From Granulicella mallensis MP5ACTX8 (GTDB lineage Bacteria; Acidobacteriota; Terriglobia; Terriglobales; Acidobacteriaceae), in the NCBI RefSeq assembly GCF_000178955.2, contig NC_016631.1, forward strand, positions 4,526,001-4,590,000: DNA of 64,000 nt, read 5' to 3'. The notes under the pieces are model-generated. The model worked only from the letters and a program-made list of their open reading frames with translations, ran no database searches and was not told where the DNA came from. How positions within the stretch are numbered: position 1 is the first letter of the stretch; the number at the start of each line of letters is the position of its first letter. Of this stretch, positions 52,617 to 61,534 are shown piece by piece. Position numbers and translations under genes: made by a program.

Positions 52617-55226
52617 CTACTCCTCGCGCAGAACCTCCAGCGGTTTCTGGCCAAGGATCCGATGGCTCGCCAGCCATCCTGTAGCCACAGTCAGCGCAGC
52701 CGTTGCCGCCCATGCTCCGAGGTTCAGCCAGGGCTGAAAATGATACTCAAAGTGCAGAGCATGAATCAGAATCAGGCGCGCCAGCAGGTTCGCAAATACC
52801 AGGCCCACCGCACCCGCGACTAATCCCAGCACCGCAAACTCGATAGAGAAGATCGTGGCGATACGTACGCGAGTGGCACCGAGCGTCTTCAGCACGACGA
52901 CCTCACGGATACGGCGGTAGCGCGTGCCCGCAATAGAGCTTGCCAGAATCACGATGCCCGCAAAGATGCTGAACGCCGCAAGAAACTGGATGACATAGGT
53001 GATCTGCAGGATCACCTGCCGCACCGTCTCCAGCGTGGCCGCAACATTGATGACCGTAATCGTGGGATAGTGCTCATACAACGCGCGCTGCAGCAGCGCG
53101 GTGGCAGCCGCATCACAATGCACACCGCCATACCAGACCACAGGCAGTCCGGCGAGCACGGGCTGCGGCACAACAAACTCTGCGCGCGAAGACGCATGAC
53201 GGCTATCCGGCTCGTAGATCGCGGCAACCGTCGCGGTAAACTGCGTGTCCTGCGCCGCAAAGGTCATCTGCTGCCCGGGATGGACGTGCAGATGATCCGC
53301 TGCCTGCCGAGCAATGGCCACCAGCGGATGCTGCACAGAGTCCGCCGACTGTTGCGTCGTCCACCACTCGCCCTCTACCACCTTGTCGCCAAGCGGAGGC
53401 GCATCGGCGGTTGCCGGCCACGTGATGTTGATCGACTGCAGCACGCGGCGCGGCAGGTGTTGCAGCTTGAGCTGTGAAGCCGGCACACCATCAATCGACA
53501 GCAGGCGCGAACCAACGACGGGGAGGATCTCCGGTGTGCCTTGAACGCCAGACTGATGCGCAAGCAGGGAACGCACACCCGCCACTTCGTCCGTTGCGAT
53601 GTCGAGAAGAAAAATATTCGGCAGATTGGCAGCCGTTGAAATCTGCATCTCCTGCACAACAGCGCGCTGCGCAATGTAGACGGCCACAATCTGCATAACG
53701 CCAAGCCCCAGCGCAGCCAGCAGCGCGGCGGATGGATTGCCGGGGCGATAGAGATTCGAAAGACCATGCCGCACCGCCGAGGGCAGATGCAGTCGTGTGC
53801 GACCCAAAAACACGCGCAGAAAATACAGCGTCAGCCACGACATCGCCAACAGAACCAGCAGTACCAACGCCAGCCCCGCCGCGAAGTAGCCGCCCACTTG
53901 CCGTGAATCCGATACGCGCGACGCGATCAGCGTGAGGCACACAAGAATAAGAACAATCGCACTGAGTTGTGCGAGCGAGCCACGCAGTTTGCGCGCCAGC
54001 CGGGCAGTGAATGGATCGTCGCTGGTCTCAACTGCTCTGCGCAGAATCAGGATTGGACGCACGTTGCGGATATCCAACAACGGCGGCAAGGTAAAGAGCA
54101 GCGTAGTCAGCAGGCCCGCGCCCAGACCAGTCGCAAACACACGAGGATCAAGCCGGAAGTCCGGCGTGAGGTGCAGCAACTTCGCAAGAAAGAGCGGAAA
54201 CGAAAGCTGCACACCGATACCGAGCACAACACCGAGCAGGCCTCCGCCGAGCCCCAGCAGCAGCGTCTGCAGCAGATAGATCTTCATGATCTGCCCGGAA
54301 CCAGCACCCAGCGACTTCATAATCGCGATGGAATCGAGCCGCTGTTGCAGATGCGCGCGCATGGCCATCGCAACGCCCACCGCCCCGAGCACCAGAGCCA
54401 CCAGCGACATCAGGGTGAGCAGTCCAGTCGCGCCGTCCAGCCCTTTCGTAAGAGCAGGATTAGCCTCTCGATAGTCCGTGATCTGCGCTTCAGGCAGCAG
54501 CGTTTCAAGCTGCGTTTTGAGCGCAGCCACGACATCGTCAGAGCTTGCACTTCCCTGCTTCGTGGCCGGAAGCTTGAAGAGATAACGCCGCGCCGCGTGC
54601 GATCCAGCAGCCAGCAATCCCGAATCCACCAGGGCCGTCTGCGAAAGCAACACCCGCGGCCCGGCAGCAAACGAACCCGAGAGTCTATCCGGCTCATCGA
54701 CCACCGTCGCAACAATGCGATAGGTATGCGTGCCGAGTTTGACGGAGTCACCGATCTTCAGATGAAGACGCAACAGCAGGTCGTCGCCAACAGCGACAGT
54801 CGCAGGCGTCAAAGCCTGGGCTATGGGCATCACCGGGGACAATACAACCTCTCCGTAGAACGGATACTTCTCTGGATCGACGGCCTTCACCGAAACCAGA
54901 AGAGGATCGAGCGAGGCTGTGGACGAGGCCATCGAAAGCAGTTCAGTAACAGGACTCTCGTCTCCACCGGCGGCAACGAGCTTATCCAGGCCAGCCTGTT
55001 CCTGCGGGGTAAGTTGCTGCGTTGTGCGCGCGGAGACATCCGCCGCCATAATGCTGCGGGCACGTAGAAGGAGCATCGTGCGAAACGAAGACGAGAAGCC
55101 GCGCACGCCCGTGAGCGCGGCGACGCCGATAGCCACGGACAACAGAACAAACGTGAACTTGCCACGCGAAGATCGAAGTTCGCGAGCGGCAATACGGGCG
55201 GCGGTGGAATAGCTGAGGCTGGGCAT
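52617..55226 (-). CDS. ABC-type export permease, YbbP/FtsX superfamily
   Basis: The 869-residue protein has an N-terminal membrane helix (GKFTFVLLSVAIGVAALTGV), a large periplasmic domain and then two FtsX-like permease domains. The first (about 265-400) starts LLTLMSLVALVLGAVGVAMA. The second (about 730-865) has FLAAFSIFAGIVILASSIAG, then RRIREVVVLKTLGATRVRIA and the last helices. This is the architecture of YbbP and related macrolide-exporter-type permeases that act with LolD-like ATPases to move hydrophobic molecules across the envelope. It is 17 bp downstream of its ATPase gene and the pair is divergent from a TesA-like esterase, the order known from Escherichia coli. Confidence 0.9.
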   Translation of the reverse strand: MPSLSYSTAARIAARELRSSRGKFTFVLLSVAIGVAALTGVRGFSSSFRTMLLLRARSIMAADVSARTTQQLTPQEQAGLDKLVAAGGDESPVTELLSMASSTASLDPLLVSVKAVDPEKYPFYGEVVLSPVMPIAQALTPATVAVGDDLLLRLHLKIGDSVKLGTHTYRIVATVVDEPDRLSGSFAAGPRVLLSQTALVDSGLLAAGSHAARRYLFKLPATKQGSASSDDVVAALKTQLETLLPEAQITDYREANPALTKGLDGATGLLTLMSLVALVLGAVGVAMAMRAHLQQRLDSIAIMKSLGAGSGQIMKIYLLQTLLLGLGGGLLGVVLGIGVQLSFPLFLAKLLHLTPDFRLDPRVFATGLGAGLLTTLLFTLPPLLDIRNVRPILILRRAVETSDDPFTARLARKLRGSLAQLSAIVLILVCLTLIASRVSDSRQVGGYFAAGLALVLLVLLAMSWLTLYFLRVFLGRTRLHLPSAVRHGLSNLYRPGNPSAALLAALGLGVMQIVAVYIAQRAVVQEMQISTAANLPNIFLLDIATDEVAGVRSLLAHQSGVQGTPEILPVVGSRLLSIDGVPASQLKLQHLPRRVLQSINITWPATADAPPLGDKVVEGEWWTTQQSADSVQHPLVAIARQAADHLHVHPGQQMTFAAQDTQFTATVAAIYEPDSRHASSRAEFVVPQPVLAGLPVVWYGGVHCDAAATALLQRALYEHYPTITVINVAATLETVRQVILQITYVIQFLAAFSIFAGIVILASSIAGTRYRRIREVVVLKTLGATRVRIATIFSIEFAVLGLVAGAVGLVFANLLARLILIHALHFEYHFQPWLNLGAWAATAALTVATGWLASHRILGQKPLEVLREE

Positions 55227-55243
55227 CCGTAGTATTCCCTTCC

Positions 55244-55981
55244 TCAGAGCTGTGTTGCGACAGGAGATTGTCGGTGATCGCTGACGACCAGACCGTCACG
55301 CAGTGTAATGACGCGGGTCGCGTAATCGGCCAGCGCAGGATCATGCGTAACGAGCACCAGCGTCGTGCCCTCAGCGTGATTGAGCTGGAGCAGAAGATCG
55401 AGCACATGCTTACCGTTGGAGGTATCGAGGTTGCCGGTAGGTTCATCGGCCAGCACGATCGGCGGACGCAGAATAAACGCCCTCGCCAGGGCAACGCGCT
55501 GCTGTTCCCCGCCGGAGAGCTGCACCGGATAGTGGTCGAGCCGCGACTCCAGGCCAACCGACACGAGCAGTTGCCGCGCACGTTCCAGGCCCGCCTTGCG
55601 GTCGCCGGATTCATCGTTCAACTCGTAGGGCAGCAGCACGTTCTCCAGCGCAGTCAGCGTGGGGATGAGCTGATAGCTCTGGAAGACGAAGCCGATGGTG
55701 CGTCCCCGCAGCTTTGCGAGCTTGTCTTCTGGCAGATAGCTGATGGCTGTGCCGTTGAGATGCACGTTGCCGGAGGTCGGATTATCGAGCCCCGCGAGCA
55801 AGCCGAGCAGCGTCGATTTCCCCGAGCCCGAGGCCCCCATGATGGCGGCAAACTCGCCCTTATCGATGGTGAAATCGATGCCCTTGAGGATTTCGACCGT
55901 GGTGGTTCCCGTCCGCAGCGACTTGCGCAGAGACTCGACGACGATCATGGACGATGAGGAAGCTGACGGAGTTTCGAGCAA
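55244..55981 (-). CDS. ABC transporter ATPase, YbbA/LolD type
   Basis: The protein (245 aa, or about 234 from the internal ATG opening [10 protein letters not shown]) has a Walker A ([17 protein letters not shown]), Q-loop ([20 protein letters not shown]), signature [15 protein letters not shown], Walker [15 protein letters not shown] and the H-loop [10 protein letters not shown]. The SGEQQ-type signature and DEPTGNLD are typical of the LolD/MacB/YbbA branch. It is the partner of the adjacent permease. The 5' end lies about 30 bp from the start of the esterase gene on the other strand, so promoters overlap. Confidence 0.95.
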   Translation of the reverse strand: MLETPSASSSSMIVVESLRKSLRTGTTTVEILKGIDFTIDKGEFAAIMGASGSGKSTLLGLLAGLDNPTSGNVHLNGTAISYLPEDKLAKLRGRTIGFVFQSYQLIPTLTALENVLLPYELNDESGDRKAGLERARQLLVSVGLESRLDHYPVQLSGGEQQRVALARAFILRPPIVLADEPTGNLDTSNGKHVLDLLLQLNHAEGTTLVLVTHDPALADYATRVITLRDGLVVSDHRQSPVATQL

Positions 55982-56011
55982 AGCGGCGGGCCCTCTGGGT
56001 AGAATCGACTT

Positions 56012-56716
56012 GTGCAGCGACTCAATATGCTTCCTATCTTAGCTGTGCTCTGCGCATCCCTGGCGCTCAGCGGCTGTAAGTCCGACACGGCCGGGCCGGC
56101 AGAGACAAGCCAGAACACGCAGCAGCCCGTCCCGCAAAGGCCCGTGGCCGCCGCTCCGGTATCGGATCGCCCCGTCATCGTCTGTTTCGGCGATAGCCTG
56201 ACCGCAGGCTATGGGACAGACCCCGGCCAGAGCTATCCGGATTATCTTCAGCAGAGGCTCGACGACGCAGGCTTTCACTATCATGTCGTAAATGCCGGGG
56301 TAAGCGGCAACACCACAAAAGACGGCCTGAACCGCATCGCTCGGGTAATCGCGCAACATCCCGAACTGGTTGTGGTCGAATTTGGCGGCAATGACGGTCT
56401 ACGCGGCCTGCAACTCGAACAGACCCAGCAGAGCCTTGCGAGCATCGTCGAACAACTGCAGGCCAGCGGTACCAAAGTCGTACTCGCCGGAATTACCCTG
56501 CCCCCGGACTACGGTCCCGATTACATCGCAAAGTTCAACGCGATGTATCCGGCACTGGCGAAAAAGTATCACGTGCCGCTGCTCCCGTTCTTGCTACAGG
56601 GAGTGTACGGCGTGCCCGGCGACATGCAGGACGACAGCACTCATGCCACTGCAAAGGGCAATCAGCAGGTTGCGGTCAATGTCCAGCGCTTGATCGAGCC
56701 TTTGTTGAAGCGCTAA
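56012..56716 (+). CDS. tesA: TesA-like SGNH esterase/thioesterase, probable lipoprotein
   Basis: The 234-residue protein has a lipoprotein signal (MLPILAVLCASLALSGC; Cys is the likely lipidated residue), a Pro/Gln-rich linker, and an SGNH hydrolase. The blocks are in order: block I IVCFGDSLTAGYG (Ser nucleophile), block II VNAGVSGNTT, block III VVVEFGGNDGLRG and block V DSTHATAKGNQ (Asp and His). It resembles TesA (acyl-CoA thioesterase I/lysophospholipase L1) with LSGC suggesting membrane attachment. The start is GTG 56012 or ATG 56027; the GTG adds a basic n-region. It is divergent from the ybbA/ybbP-like pair. Confidence 0.92.
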   Translation: MQRLNMLPILAVLCASLALSGCKSDTAGPAETSQNTQQPVPQRPVAAAPVSDRPVIVCFGDSLTAGYGTDPGQSYPDYLQQRLDDAGFHYHVVNAGVSGNTTKDGLNRIARVIAQHPELVVVEFGGNDGLRGLQLEQTQQSLASIVEQLQASGTKVVLAGITLPPDYGPDYIAKFNAMYPALAKKYHVPLLPFLLQGVYGVPGDMQDDSTHATAKGNQQVAVNVQRLIEPLLKR

Positions 56717-56767
56717 GCCACCGACAGACAGACGCTGCAAGAATCTGCACTTGCTTTTGCCGTTGCC

Positions 56768-56940
56768 TGTTTTTCGCCGTCATCCTGAGCGGTACGCGAA
56801 GGCCCCCGCATTGGGGCCACCACAGACGCCCGCACCCACCAAGGGCGCCCGGGCACGATCTCGCGGTTCTCACCCATGTCTCGGTGCCACCACGAATGCG
56901 GGGGCCCTTCGGCTACGCCTCAGGATGACGGCGAAAAACA
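56768..56940. repeat. REP-like inverted repeat element, copy 1
   Basis: The left arm (from 56768: TGTTTTTCGCCGTCATCCTG, then AGCGG...GCGAAGGCCCCCGCATT) is mirrored by the right arm ending at 56940. The arms are near-perfect inverted copies of about 50 bp around a short unrelated centre. Related sequence occurs at 62981-63127. This suggests a mobilised palindromic element, and it may also act as a bidirectional terminator between tesA-like and truB genes. Confidence 0.75.
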
Positions 56941-56954
56941 AGCAGCAACAAAAA

Positions 56955-57827
56955 CTACGCAAGCACCACAATCGGCTGCATCAACGTACCTGCAATACGC
57001 CGAGCGATCGCAATCATTTCGCGCGGCCCCGTAAAGACCTTTACCAGCGACGCCTGCGAAAACTCCGGCACATTCACCTGCATCCCGTTGCGAATGCGGC
57101 CTGCCGTCTGCTCATCCACCGTGACCGAAGGCATCTCCGGCAACAACGTGCGCGGGTGCGGTAGTCGCGCCTCGATCTCAGCAACGTTTAGCGTCTTCAG
57201 ATCGTCAACCGTAATCGCCTGATCGAGAGTAAAAGCGCCAGCCTGTGTACGTCGCAACGACGAGAGATGCGCTCCACAACCGGCAAACTGTCCAAGCTCA
57301 TGGGCTACCGAACGCACATAGCCACCCGCTGAAACATGCATCGCAAAGTCAGCAGTGTCGCCTTCAAGACCCTTTAGCTCAAACGAGTGGATGCAGATGC
57401 GAGCAGGCTTTACTGGAACTTCTTTTCCCGCGCGTGCGAGCTTGTGCGCAGGAACACCGTTGATCTTCTTCGCGGAGAAGACCGGCGGCATCTGGTCCAT
57501 CTCCCCATGGAAGTGCTGTGCCAGCACACGCAGCTCGTCGAGCGACTGCGTCAATGCCTGCGGCTCGGCCGCAGGTGTGCCTTCGGCGTCGAAGGTATCC
57601 GTAGCAAAGCCGAAGCGAATATCGCCGGTGTATTGCTTTTCCGCCTGGCCAAAAAACTGCGCCAGGCGTGTGTACTTGCCGAGCAGCAGCGGCAGAACCC
57701 CCGTAGCCATCGGGTCTAGCGTGCCCAGGTGTCCAACGGAGCGTTCGCCTGTAGCGCGGCGCACAATCGAGACGACATCATGAGAGGTAATACCGGCAGG
57801 TTTATCGAGAACGAGGAGACCATTCAT
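56955..57827 (-). CDS. truB: tRNA pseudouridine-55 synthase
   Basis: TruB makes pseudouridine 55 in the T loop of tRNAs. The ATG at 57827 gives 290 residues starting MNGLLVLDKPAGITSHDVVS. The catalytic motif GHLGTLDPMATGVLPLLLGK includes the nucleophilic Asp. Further family blocks are KQYTGDIRFGFATDTFDAEG, FHGEMDQMPPVFSAKKINGV and a Tyr-Val-Arg block GGYVRSVAHELGQFAGCGAH. The C-terminal PUA-like extension is present. It lies 4 bp after the stop of folE, so the two are cotranscribed. Confidence 0.97.
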   Translation of the reverse strand: MNGLLVLDKPAGITSHDVVSIVRRATGERSVGHLGTLDPMATGVLPLLLGKYTRLAQFFGQAEKQYTGDIRFGFATDTFDAEGTPAAEPQALTQSLDELRVLAQHFHGEMDQMPPVFSAKKINGVPAHKLARAGKEVPVKPARICIHSFELKGLEGDTADFAMHVSAGGYVRSVAHELGQFAGCGAHLSSLRRTQAGAFTLDQAITVDDLKTLNVAEIEARLPHPRTLLPEMPSVTVDEQTAGRIRNGMQVNVPEFSQASLVKVFTGPREMIAIARRIAGTLMQPIVVLA

Positions 57828-57831
57828 GCAG

Positions 57832-58443
57832 CTAACGCCGCCGTTCGACGAGTGAGAGAAACTCGTTGCGCGTCTGCTGCTGCGATTTGAAGACACCGAG
57901 CATCGCACTGGTCACCGTGCTCGAACCTTGCTTCTCGACGCCACGCATCATCATGCAGAGATGCTGTGCCTCGACAATGACACCCACACCCTGGGGCTGA
58001 ATCGCATCTTCGATGGCCTGTGCGATCTGTTGTGTCAGGCGCTCCTGCACTTGCAGGCGGCGCGCGAAGACATCAATGATCCGCGGAATCTTGCTGAGGC
58101 CGATGACCTTGCCGTTCGGCACATAAGCCACGTGGGCTCTGCCGAAGAACGGCAGCAGATGATGCTCGCACTGCGAGTAGAACTCAATCTCTTTGACGAT
58201 CACCATCTCGTCGTAGTGCACGTCAAACAGCGCACCGTGCAGCACCGCGTCGATAGATTGCGTGTAACCCTGCGTCAAAAATGCCATCGACTTTTCCATG
58301 CGCTTCGGCGTATTCAAGAGCCCGTCGCGCGAGGGGTCTTCGCCAATGCGGGTCAGTAATTCGGCATAGATCTGCTGCAGGCTCGCACTCGCGAGCGTAG
58401 GGTTGGAAGATTCGGCAGATGGCTTACTGCTCTTCTTGGTCAT
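57832..58443 (-). CDS. folE: GTP cyclohydrolase I
   Basis: FolE converts GTP to 7,8-dihydroneopterin triphosphate. The ATG at 58443 gives 203 residues beginning with a charged tail ([13 protein letters not shown]). The motifs include [20 protein letters not shown], the Zn-binding Cys-His of [40 protein letters not shown] and the second Cys in [21 protein letters not shown] longer upstream frame overlaps the preceding gene and lacks family similarity. Gene order is QueD-like, PTPS-like, folE, truB, giving a pterin/deazapurine set. Confidence 0.97.
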   Translation of the reverse strand: MTKKSSKPSAESSNPTLASASLQQIYAELLTRIGEDPSRDGLLNTPKRMEKSMAFLTQGYTQSIDAVLHGALFDVHYDEMVIVKEIEFYSQCEHHLLPFFGRAHVAYVPNGKVIGLSKIPRIIDVFARRLQVQERLTQQIAQAIEDAIQPQGVGVIVEAQHLCMMMRGVEKQGSSTVTSAMLGVFKSQQQTRNEFLSLVERRR

Positions 58444-58492
58444 GGGGGTCTGTTTACAGCCTTTCAATATCGCTCGTGAAGGATTCGCAATC

Positions 58493-58930
58493 TTACTCTT
58501 CGTGTTGTATCTTTGCCCCTTCTCCGAAGTAGTCGAAGGAGTTGTTGCCGGTCTCTTCCACGCGGACGCGCTCGAGCTTCGCATACGGATACTCGGCAAA
58601 CATGCGCCATAGTTCAACACATACATTTTCCGTACTCGGCACCCGGTCGCGGAAGAACTCCAACGAGTTCAAGTTCGCGTGGTCGAAGTGTTCGAGCAGT
58701 TCACGCTGCGCAAAGCTGTCGAGGTCGGCAAGGTTCGTCACCATGCCCGTCGCCACATCCACTGGGCCGGAGAACGTAACCTGCGCAATGTAGTTATGCC
58801 CATGCCCAAAGGGGTTGTTGCACTTGCCGAACATCTCCCGATTCTGCTCGGGCGAAATAGCATCGACGTGCAGGCGGTGCGACGCCGAGAAGCGATAGCG
58901 GCGGCTCAGATGGGCAATCGGGCCGTTCAT
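58493..58930 (-). CDS. 6-pyruvoyl-tetrahydropterin synthase/QueD-family enzyme (second of tandem pair)
   Basis: The 145-residue protein has all active-site features of the family: the first Zn His in [11 protein letters not shown], the catalytic Cys and two His in [15 protein letters not shown], and the Asp/His pair in [23 protein letters not shown] and the Glu in [15 protein letters not shown] complete the site. It overlaps the start of the upstream paralogue by 4 bp (ATGA). The longer loop after the Cys and [10 protein letters not shown] distinguish it from the neighbour. It may use dihydroneopterin triphosphate, as 6-PTPS or a 6-carboxy enzyme does; sequence alone does not tell which. Confidence 0.9.
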   Translation of the reverse strand: MNGPIAHLSRRYRFSASHRLHVDAISPEQNREMFGKCNNPFGHGHNYIAQVTFSGPVDVATGMVTNLADLDSFAQRELLEHFDHANLNSLEFFRDRVPSTENVCVELWRMFAEYPYAKLERVRVEETGNNSFDYFGEGAKIQHEE

Positions 58931-59340
58931 GCGCCTTCTCCGTAGAAGTCAGCAAAGAGTTCGGGCATCTCGTAGACGCGCACACGATGCAGCTTCGCGT
59001 TGGGAACCTTGCCGTCGAGTCTGCGCCAGATCGCAATCGCAATGTTCTCTGTCGTGGGGACAGCGGTCTTGAACTCGGGAACTTCATGGTTCAGGTGGCG
59101 ATGGTCATAGACCGAGACGACCTCCTGCTCCAGGATGTCCTTCAACTGCTTCAGGTCGACGACAAAGCCCGAAACAGGATCAACCTCGCCTTCGACCGTG
59201 ACCTCCAGTGTGTAGTTGTGGCCGTGGCCCTGGCGATTGGCGCACTTACCGAAGACACGAAAGTTTTCGGCTTCGGTCCAGGAGTCGTTCCAGTAGAAGT
59301 GAGCAGCGGAGAAGTCGGCTTTGCGAGTGAGCAGGATCAT
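58927..59340 (-). CDS. queD: 6-carboxy-5,6,7,8-tetrahydropterin synthase (QueD)
   Basis: The 137-residue enzyme shows ADFSAAHFY (first Zn His), FGKCANRQGHGHNYTLEVTV (catalytic Cys and Zn His pair), VYDHRHLNHEVPEF and PTTENIAIAIWRRL. The Glu in RVYEMPELFADFYG lies at the end. QueD turns dihydroneopterin triphosphate into 6-carboxy-tetrahydropterin for queuosine. It is the first of the four-gene unit ending in truB. No queE, queC or queF is seen in the window. Confidence 0.92.
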   Translation of the reverse strand: MILLTRKADFSAAHFYWNDSWTEAENFRVFGKCANRQGHGHNYTLEVTVEGEVDPVSGFVVDLKQLKDILEQEVVSVYDHRHLNHEVPEFKTAVPTTENIAIAIWRRLDGKVPNAKLHRVRVYEMPELFADFYGEGA

Positions 59341-59403
59341 AGGATTCAGTAAACAGTTAAGACTACATCGAGATAGTTGGATGCGCGAAGAGATTGTCGC
59401 GCT

Positions 59404-60576
59404 TCAACGGCCGGTGCGATACTCCCTGCCCTTCCACGTGACCTGGTGAAACAGCTTGTGTTTCATCCAGCTGCGGACCAGCAGCACGATAAACAGCGGT
59501 AGGGCAAACACCGAGAGCGAGCAGTTCAAAAAGCTGAAGTTCGACCGCGCGACACGACGGGAGTACCGCAACAGCGTCCTCGCCCAGAGCAGGAGAATCG
59601 CTATCTTCTGCCACAGCACAAGATAGGACAAAGCAAAGATCAGTAGCGGCAGCAGAAGCAGGGCCAGATCCAGTAACCTCCACGCAGCCAGTGCCAGCGC
59701 GTGCGGAAACAGCAGGACTAAATTCTTCGTCCACCCCTCGACCATGTCGCTCAATCCGCGATACATGCGCGTGCTAAGGGCGTCAGGCGCATAGCGGAAG
59801 CGCAGACCCCGTTTGGAACGCTTGATGCTGTAGGCCAGATCGACATCCTCAAGGACCGAACGCCCCACCACGCGATGCCCCCCCACCGCAAAGTACGCCT
59901 CGCGCTCCACCATCAGAAACTGTCCGTTGGCAGCCGCGATGCGTTTATCCGGGTCGTTAACCTGATCCAGCGGGTAGACGCTTGCCAGCTCCGAGAAGAC
60001 CAGCGGCATCAGAGCTCGCTGCCAGAAGCCTTGAACGATCTGCTGTGGCGAGTAGGAAAGCAGCGCCACCTGATGCTTTTCAGCCTCGTGCAGCGCACGG
60101 ACAAGATCGCCGGACTCGTGCACGGTATCCGCATCGGTAAAGAGCAGCCAACGGCCACGGGCCTGCTGCGCCGCAGCCCAGCAGGCGTTGGTCTTGCCCG
60201 TAAAGGCGCGCTGAGTGGCACGCAGCTCCAGCGGCGGAGCCTCGATCACCCGCACCCCCGCATGCTGCGTGGCGGCTTCCGTCGCAATCGCCCGTGTGCG
60301 GTCTTTGGAGTCATCGTCAACGACAATCAGCTCCCAATCGTGGTCCAGAGGGAAGAACTCGTCGGCCTGCGCCAGCAGCGAGGCCAGGCAAGCGGGGAGA
60401 CTCTGTTCCTCATTGCGGGCAGGAACGATGACGCTCAACCGCAGCGCAGCTTCGCCCTCTTCCTTTGTCCGCACAGGCACGACGACCGGCTCATCCATAG
60501 GAAGTCCAAAGATCGGACTCAACTTCTGGCCCGCAAAAGACCGCGAACCACCGTCCGAGTTGGGTTCAGGCAGCAT
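59404..60576 (-). CDS. HpnB-like family 2 glycosyltransferase
   Basis: The 390-residue protein has a GT-A domain (LSVIVPARNEEQSLPACLAS, then LIVVDDDSKDRTR, TGKTNACWAAAQ, the DXD metal site in LLFTDADTVHE and the catalytic ED in RSVLEDVDLAYSIKRS). Three or four C-terminal membrane helices follow (about 285-375). This layout is that of HpnB, a glycosyltransferase often beside hopanoid genes; none are in this window. On the minus strand a TATAAT box lies 7-12 nt before the ATG at 60576. That suggests either a leaderless transcript or use of the internal ATG at codon 25. It is divergent from the TlpA-like gene, 18-21 bp apart. Confidence 0.87.
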   Translation of the reverse strand: MLPEPNSDGGSRSFAGQKLSPIFGLPMDEPVVVPVRTKEEGEAALRLSVIVPARNEEQSLPACLASLLAQADEFFPLDHDWELIVVDDDSKDRTRAIATEAATQHAGVRVIEAPPLELRATQRAFTGKTNACWAAAQQARGRWLLFTDADTVHESGDLVRALHEAEKHQVALLSYSPQQIVQGFWQRALMPLVFSELASVYPLDQVNDPDKRIAAANGQFLMVEREAYFAVGGHRVVGRSVLEDVDLAYSIKRSKRGLRFRYAPDALSTRMYRGLSDMVEGWTKNLVLLFPHALALAAWRLLDLALLLLPLLIFALSYLVLWQKIAILLLWARTLLRYSRRVARSNFSFLNCSLSVFALPLFIVLLVRSWMKHKLFHQVTWKGREYRTGR

Positions 60577-60597
60577 AGATTCGTATTATAGGAAGTG

Positions 60598-61104
60598 ATG
60601 ACACTTCAGCGCGCAATACGGACCCTGGCAGCGGTGGCGGCAGTGACGCTTTTGAGCGCAACCGGCTGCGACCGCAATGAGCACCCGGGCCAGCTCGGCA
60701 ACACCGCGCCGACGTTTCACATCAGCGACGGTCAGCAGTCCGTGGATCTCGCCAAGCTTCGCGGCCACGTCGTCCTGCTGAACTTCTGGGCGACCTGGTG
60801 CGCGCCCTGCATCGAGGAGATGCCAAGCCTCGAAGCCCTGCAACAGCAACTGCCGCAGGTACAGGTCGTCGCCGTCGCCACGGACGATGATTCCAGCGCC
60901 TACAAGAGCTTCCTGCAGCGCCGCCCCGTCCACCTGTTCACCGTGCTGGACAGCGCTCAGGAGTCCAACTCCCTCTACGGCAGCTTCCGCTTCCCCGAGA
61001 CCTACGCCATCGACAAGAACGGTGTCGTCCGGCGCAAGTTCATCGGACCGCAGGACTGGACCAGCCCCGAGATCGTCGATTTCCTCAAAAAACTGGCCGC
61101 CTGA
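60598..61104 (+). CDS. TlpA/ResA-like thioredoxin lipoprotein
   Basis: The protein (168 aa) has a lipoprotein-type signal (RTLAAVAAVTLLSATGC) and a thioredoxin-like domain with the WCAPC active site (LLNFWATWCAPCIEEMPSLE). The TlpA/ResA insert (VATDDDSSAYKSFLQRR) follows, and then the cis-Pro-containing RFPETYAIDKNG. It acts as a periplasmic thiol reductase, commonly in cytochrome c maturation or in disulfide handling. The ATG at 60598 has AGGAAG just upstream; a GTG at 60595 is an alternative. Its promoter overlaps that of the divergent glycosyltransferase. Confidence 0.9.
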   Translation: MTLQRAIRTLAAVAAVTLLSATGCDRNEHPGQLGNTAPTFHISDGQQSVDLAKLRGHVVLLNFWATWCAPCIEEMPSLEALQQQLPQVQVVAVATDDDSSAYKSFLQRRPVHLFTVLDSAQESNSLYGSFRFPETYAIDKNGVVRRKFIGPQDWTSPEIVDFLKKLAA

Positions 61105-61149
61105 GCTCCCGACAAAGGCATTTCGACCGGGCACTGCTAAAATTTCCCT

Positions 61150-61422
61150 ATGACTCAGCTTGATGTAATGTATCGCTACGGCGCCGCGCCCACTGAGGCC
61201 GCCATGATGGCTCTGGGACGGATTCGCGAGGTCTACGGCATTCGGAAGATGGAGTTCAGCGAAGCCGCGAAGACCGTGCGCCTAGAGTATGACGCCACCC
61301 GCCTTACCGAACCTATCGTGCATCAACTGCTCCGCCGGTCCGGCCTGGATGTCGTGGAACGCGTCTCGCTGATTCCCCCTCAGCCTGTACCCGAGCCGGT
61401 TGCCGCCCCAGCCGCAAGCTAA
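61150..61422 (+). CDS. Small HMA-fold-like protein without metal-binding cysteines
   Basis: The 90-residue protein (MTQLDVMYRYGAAPTEAAMM, ALGRIREVYGIRKMEFSEAA, KTVRLEYDATRLTEPIVHQL, LRRSGLDVVE) follows the beta-alpha-beta-beta-alpha-beta pattern of heavy-metal-associated domains. The CxxC of metal carriers is replaced (YGAAPT). I cannot assign a function. It lies 45 bp after the thioredoxin gene in the same direction and may be cotranscribed. The Pro-rich tail is not conserved in the fold. Confidence 0.65.
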   Translation: MTQLDVMYRYGAAPTEAAMMALGRIREVYGIRKMEFSEAAKTVRLEYDATRLTEPIVHQLLRRSGLDVVERVSLIPPQPVPEPVAAPAAS

Positions 61423-61534
61423 GCGCTCCTTGTAACGCCCAGGGTATCTGCCGACCGTATAATTCTCTGCCAACGAGGCAGAGCTGTCTTCGGATAGCGG
61501 TTCCGGCTTCGCATCCCAACACGAGGCATTACAA

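Noticed and set aside
53967..55067. A 366-codon plus-strand open frame inside the permease gene
   Set aside because: It is an Arg/Gln/His-rich shadow of the FtsX-like permease and has no signal, start context or motif.
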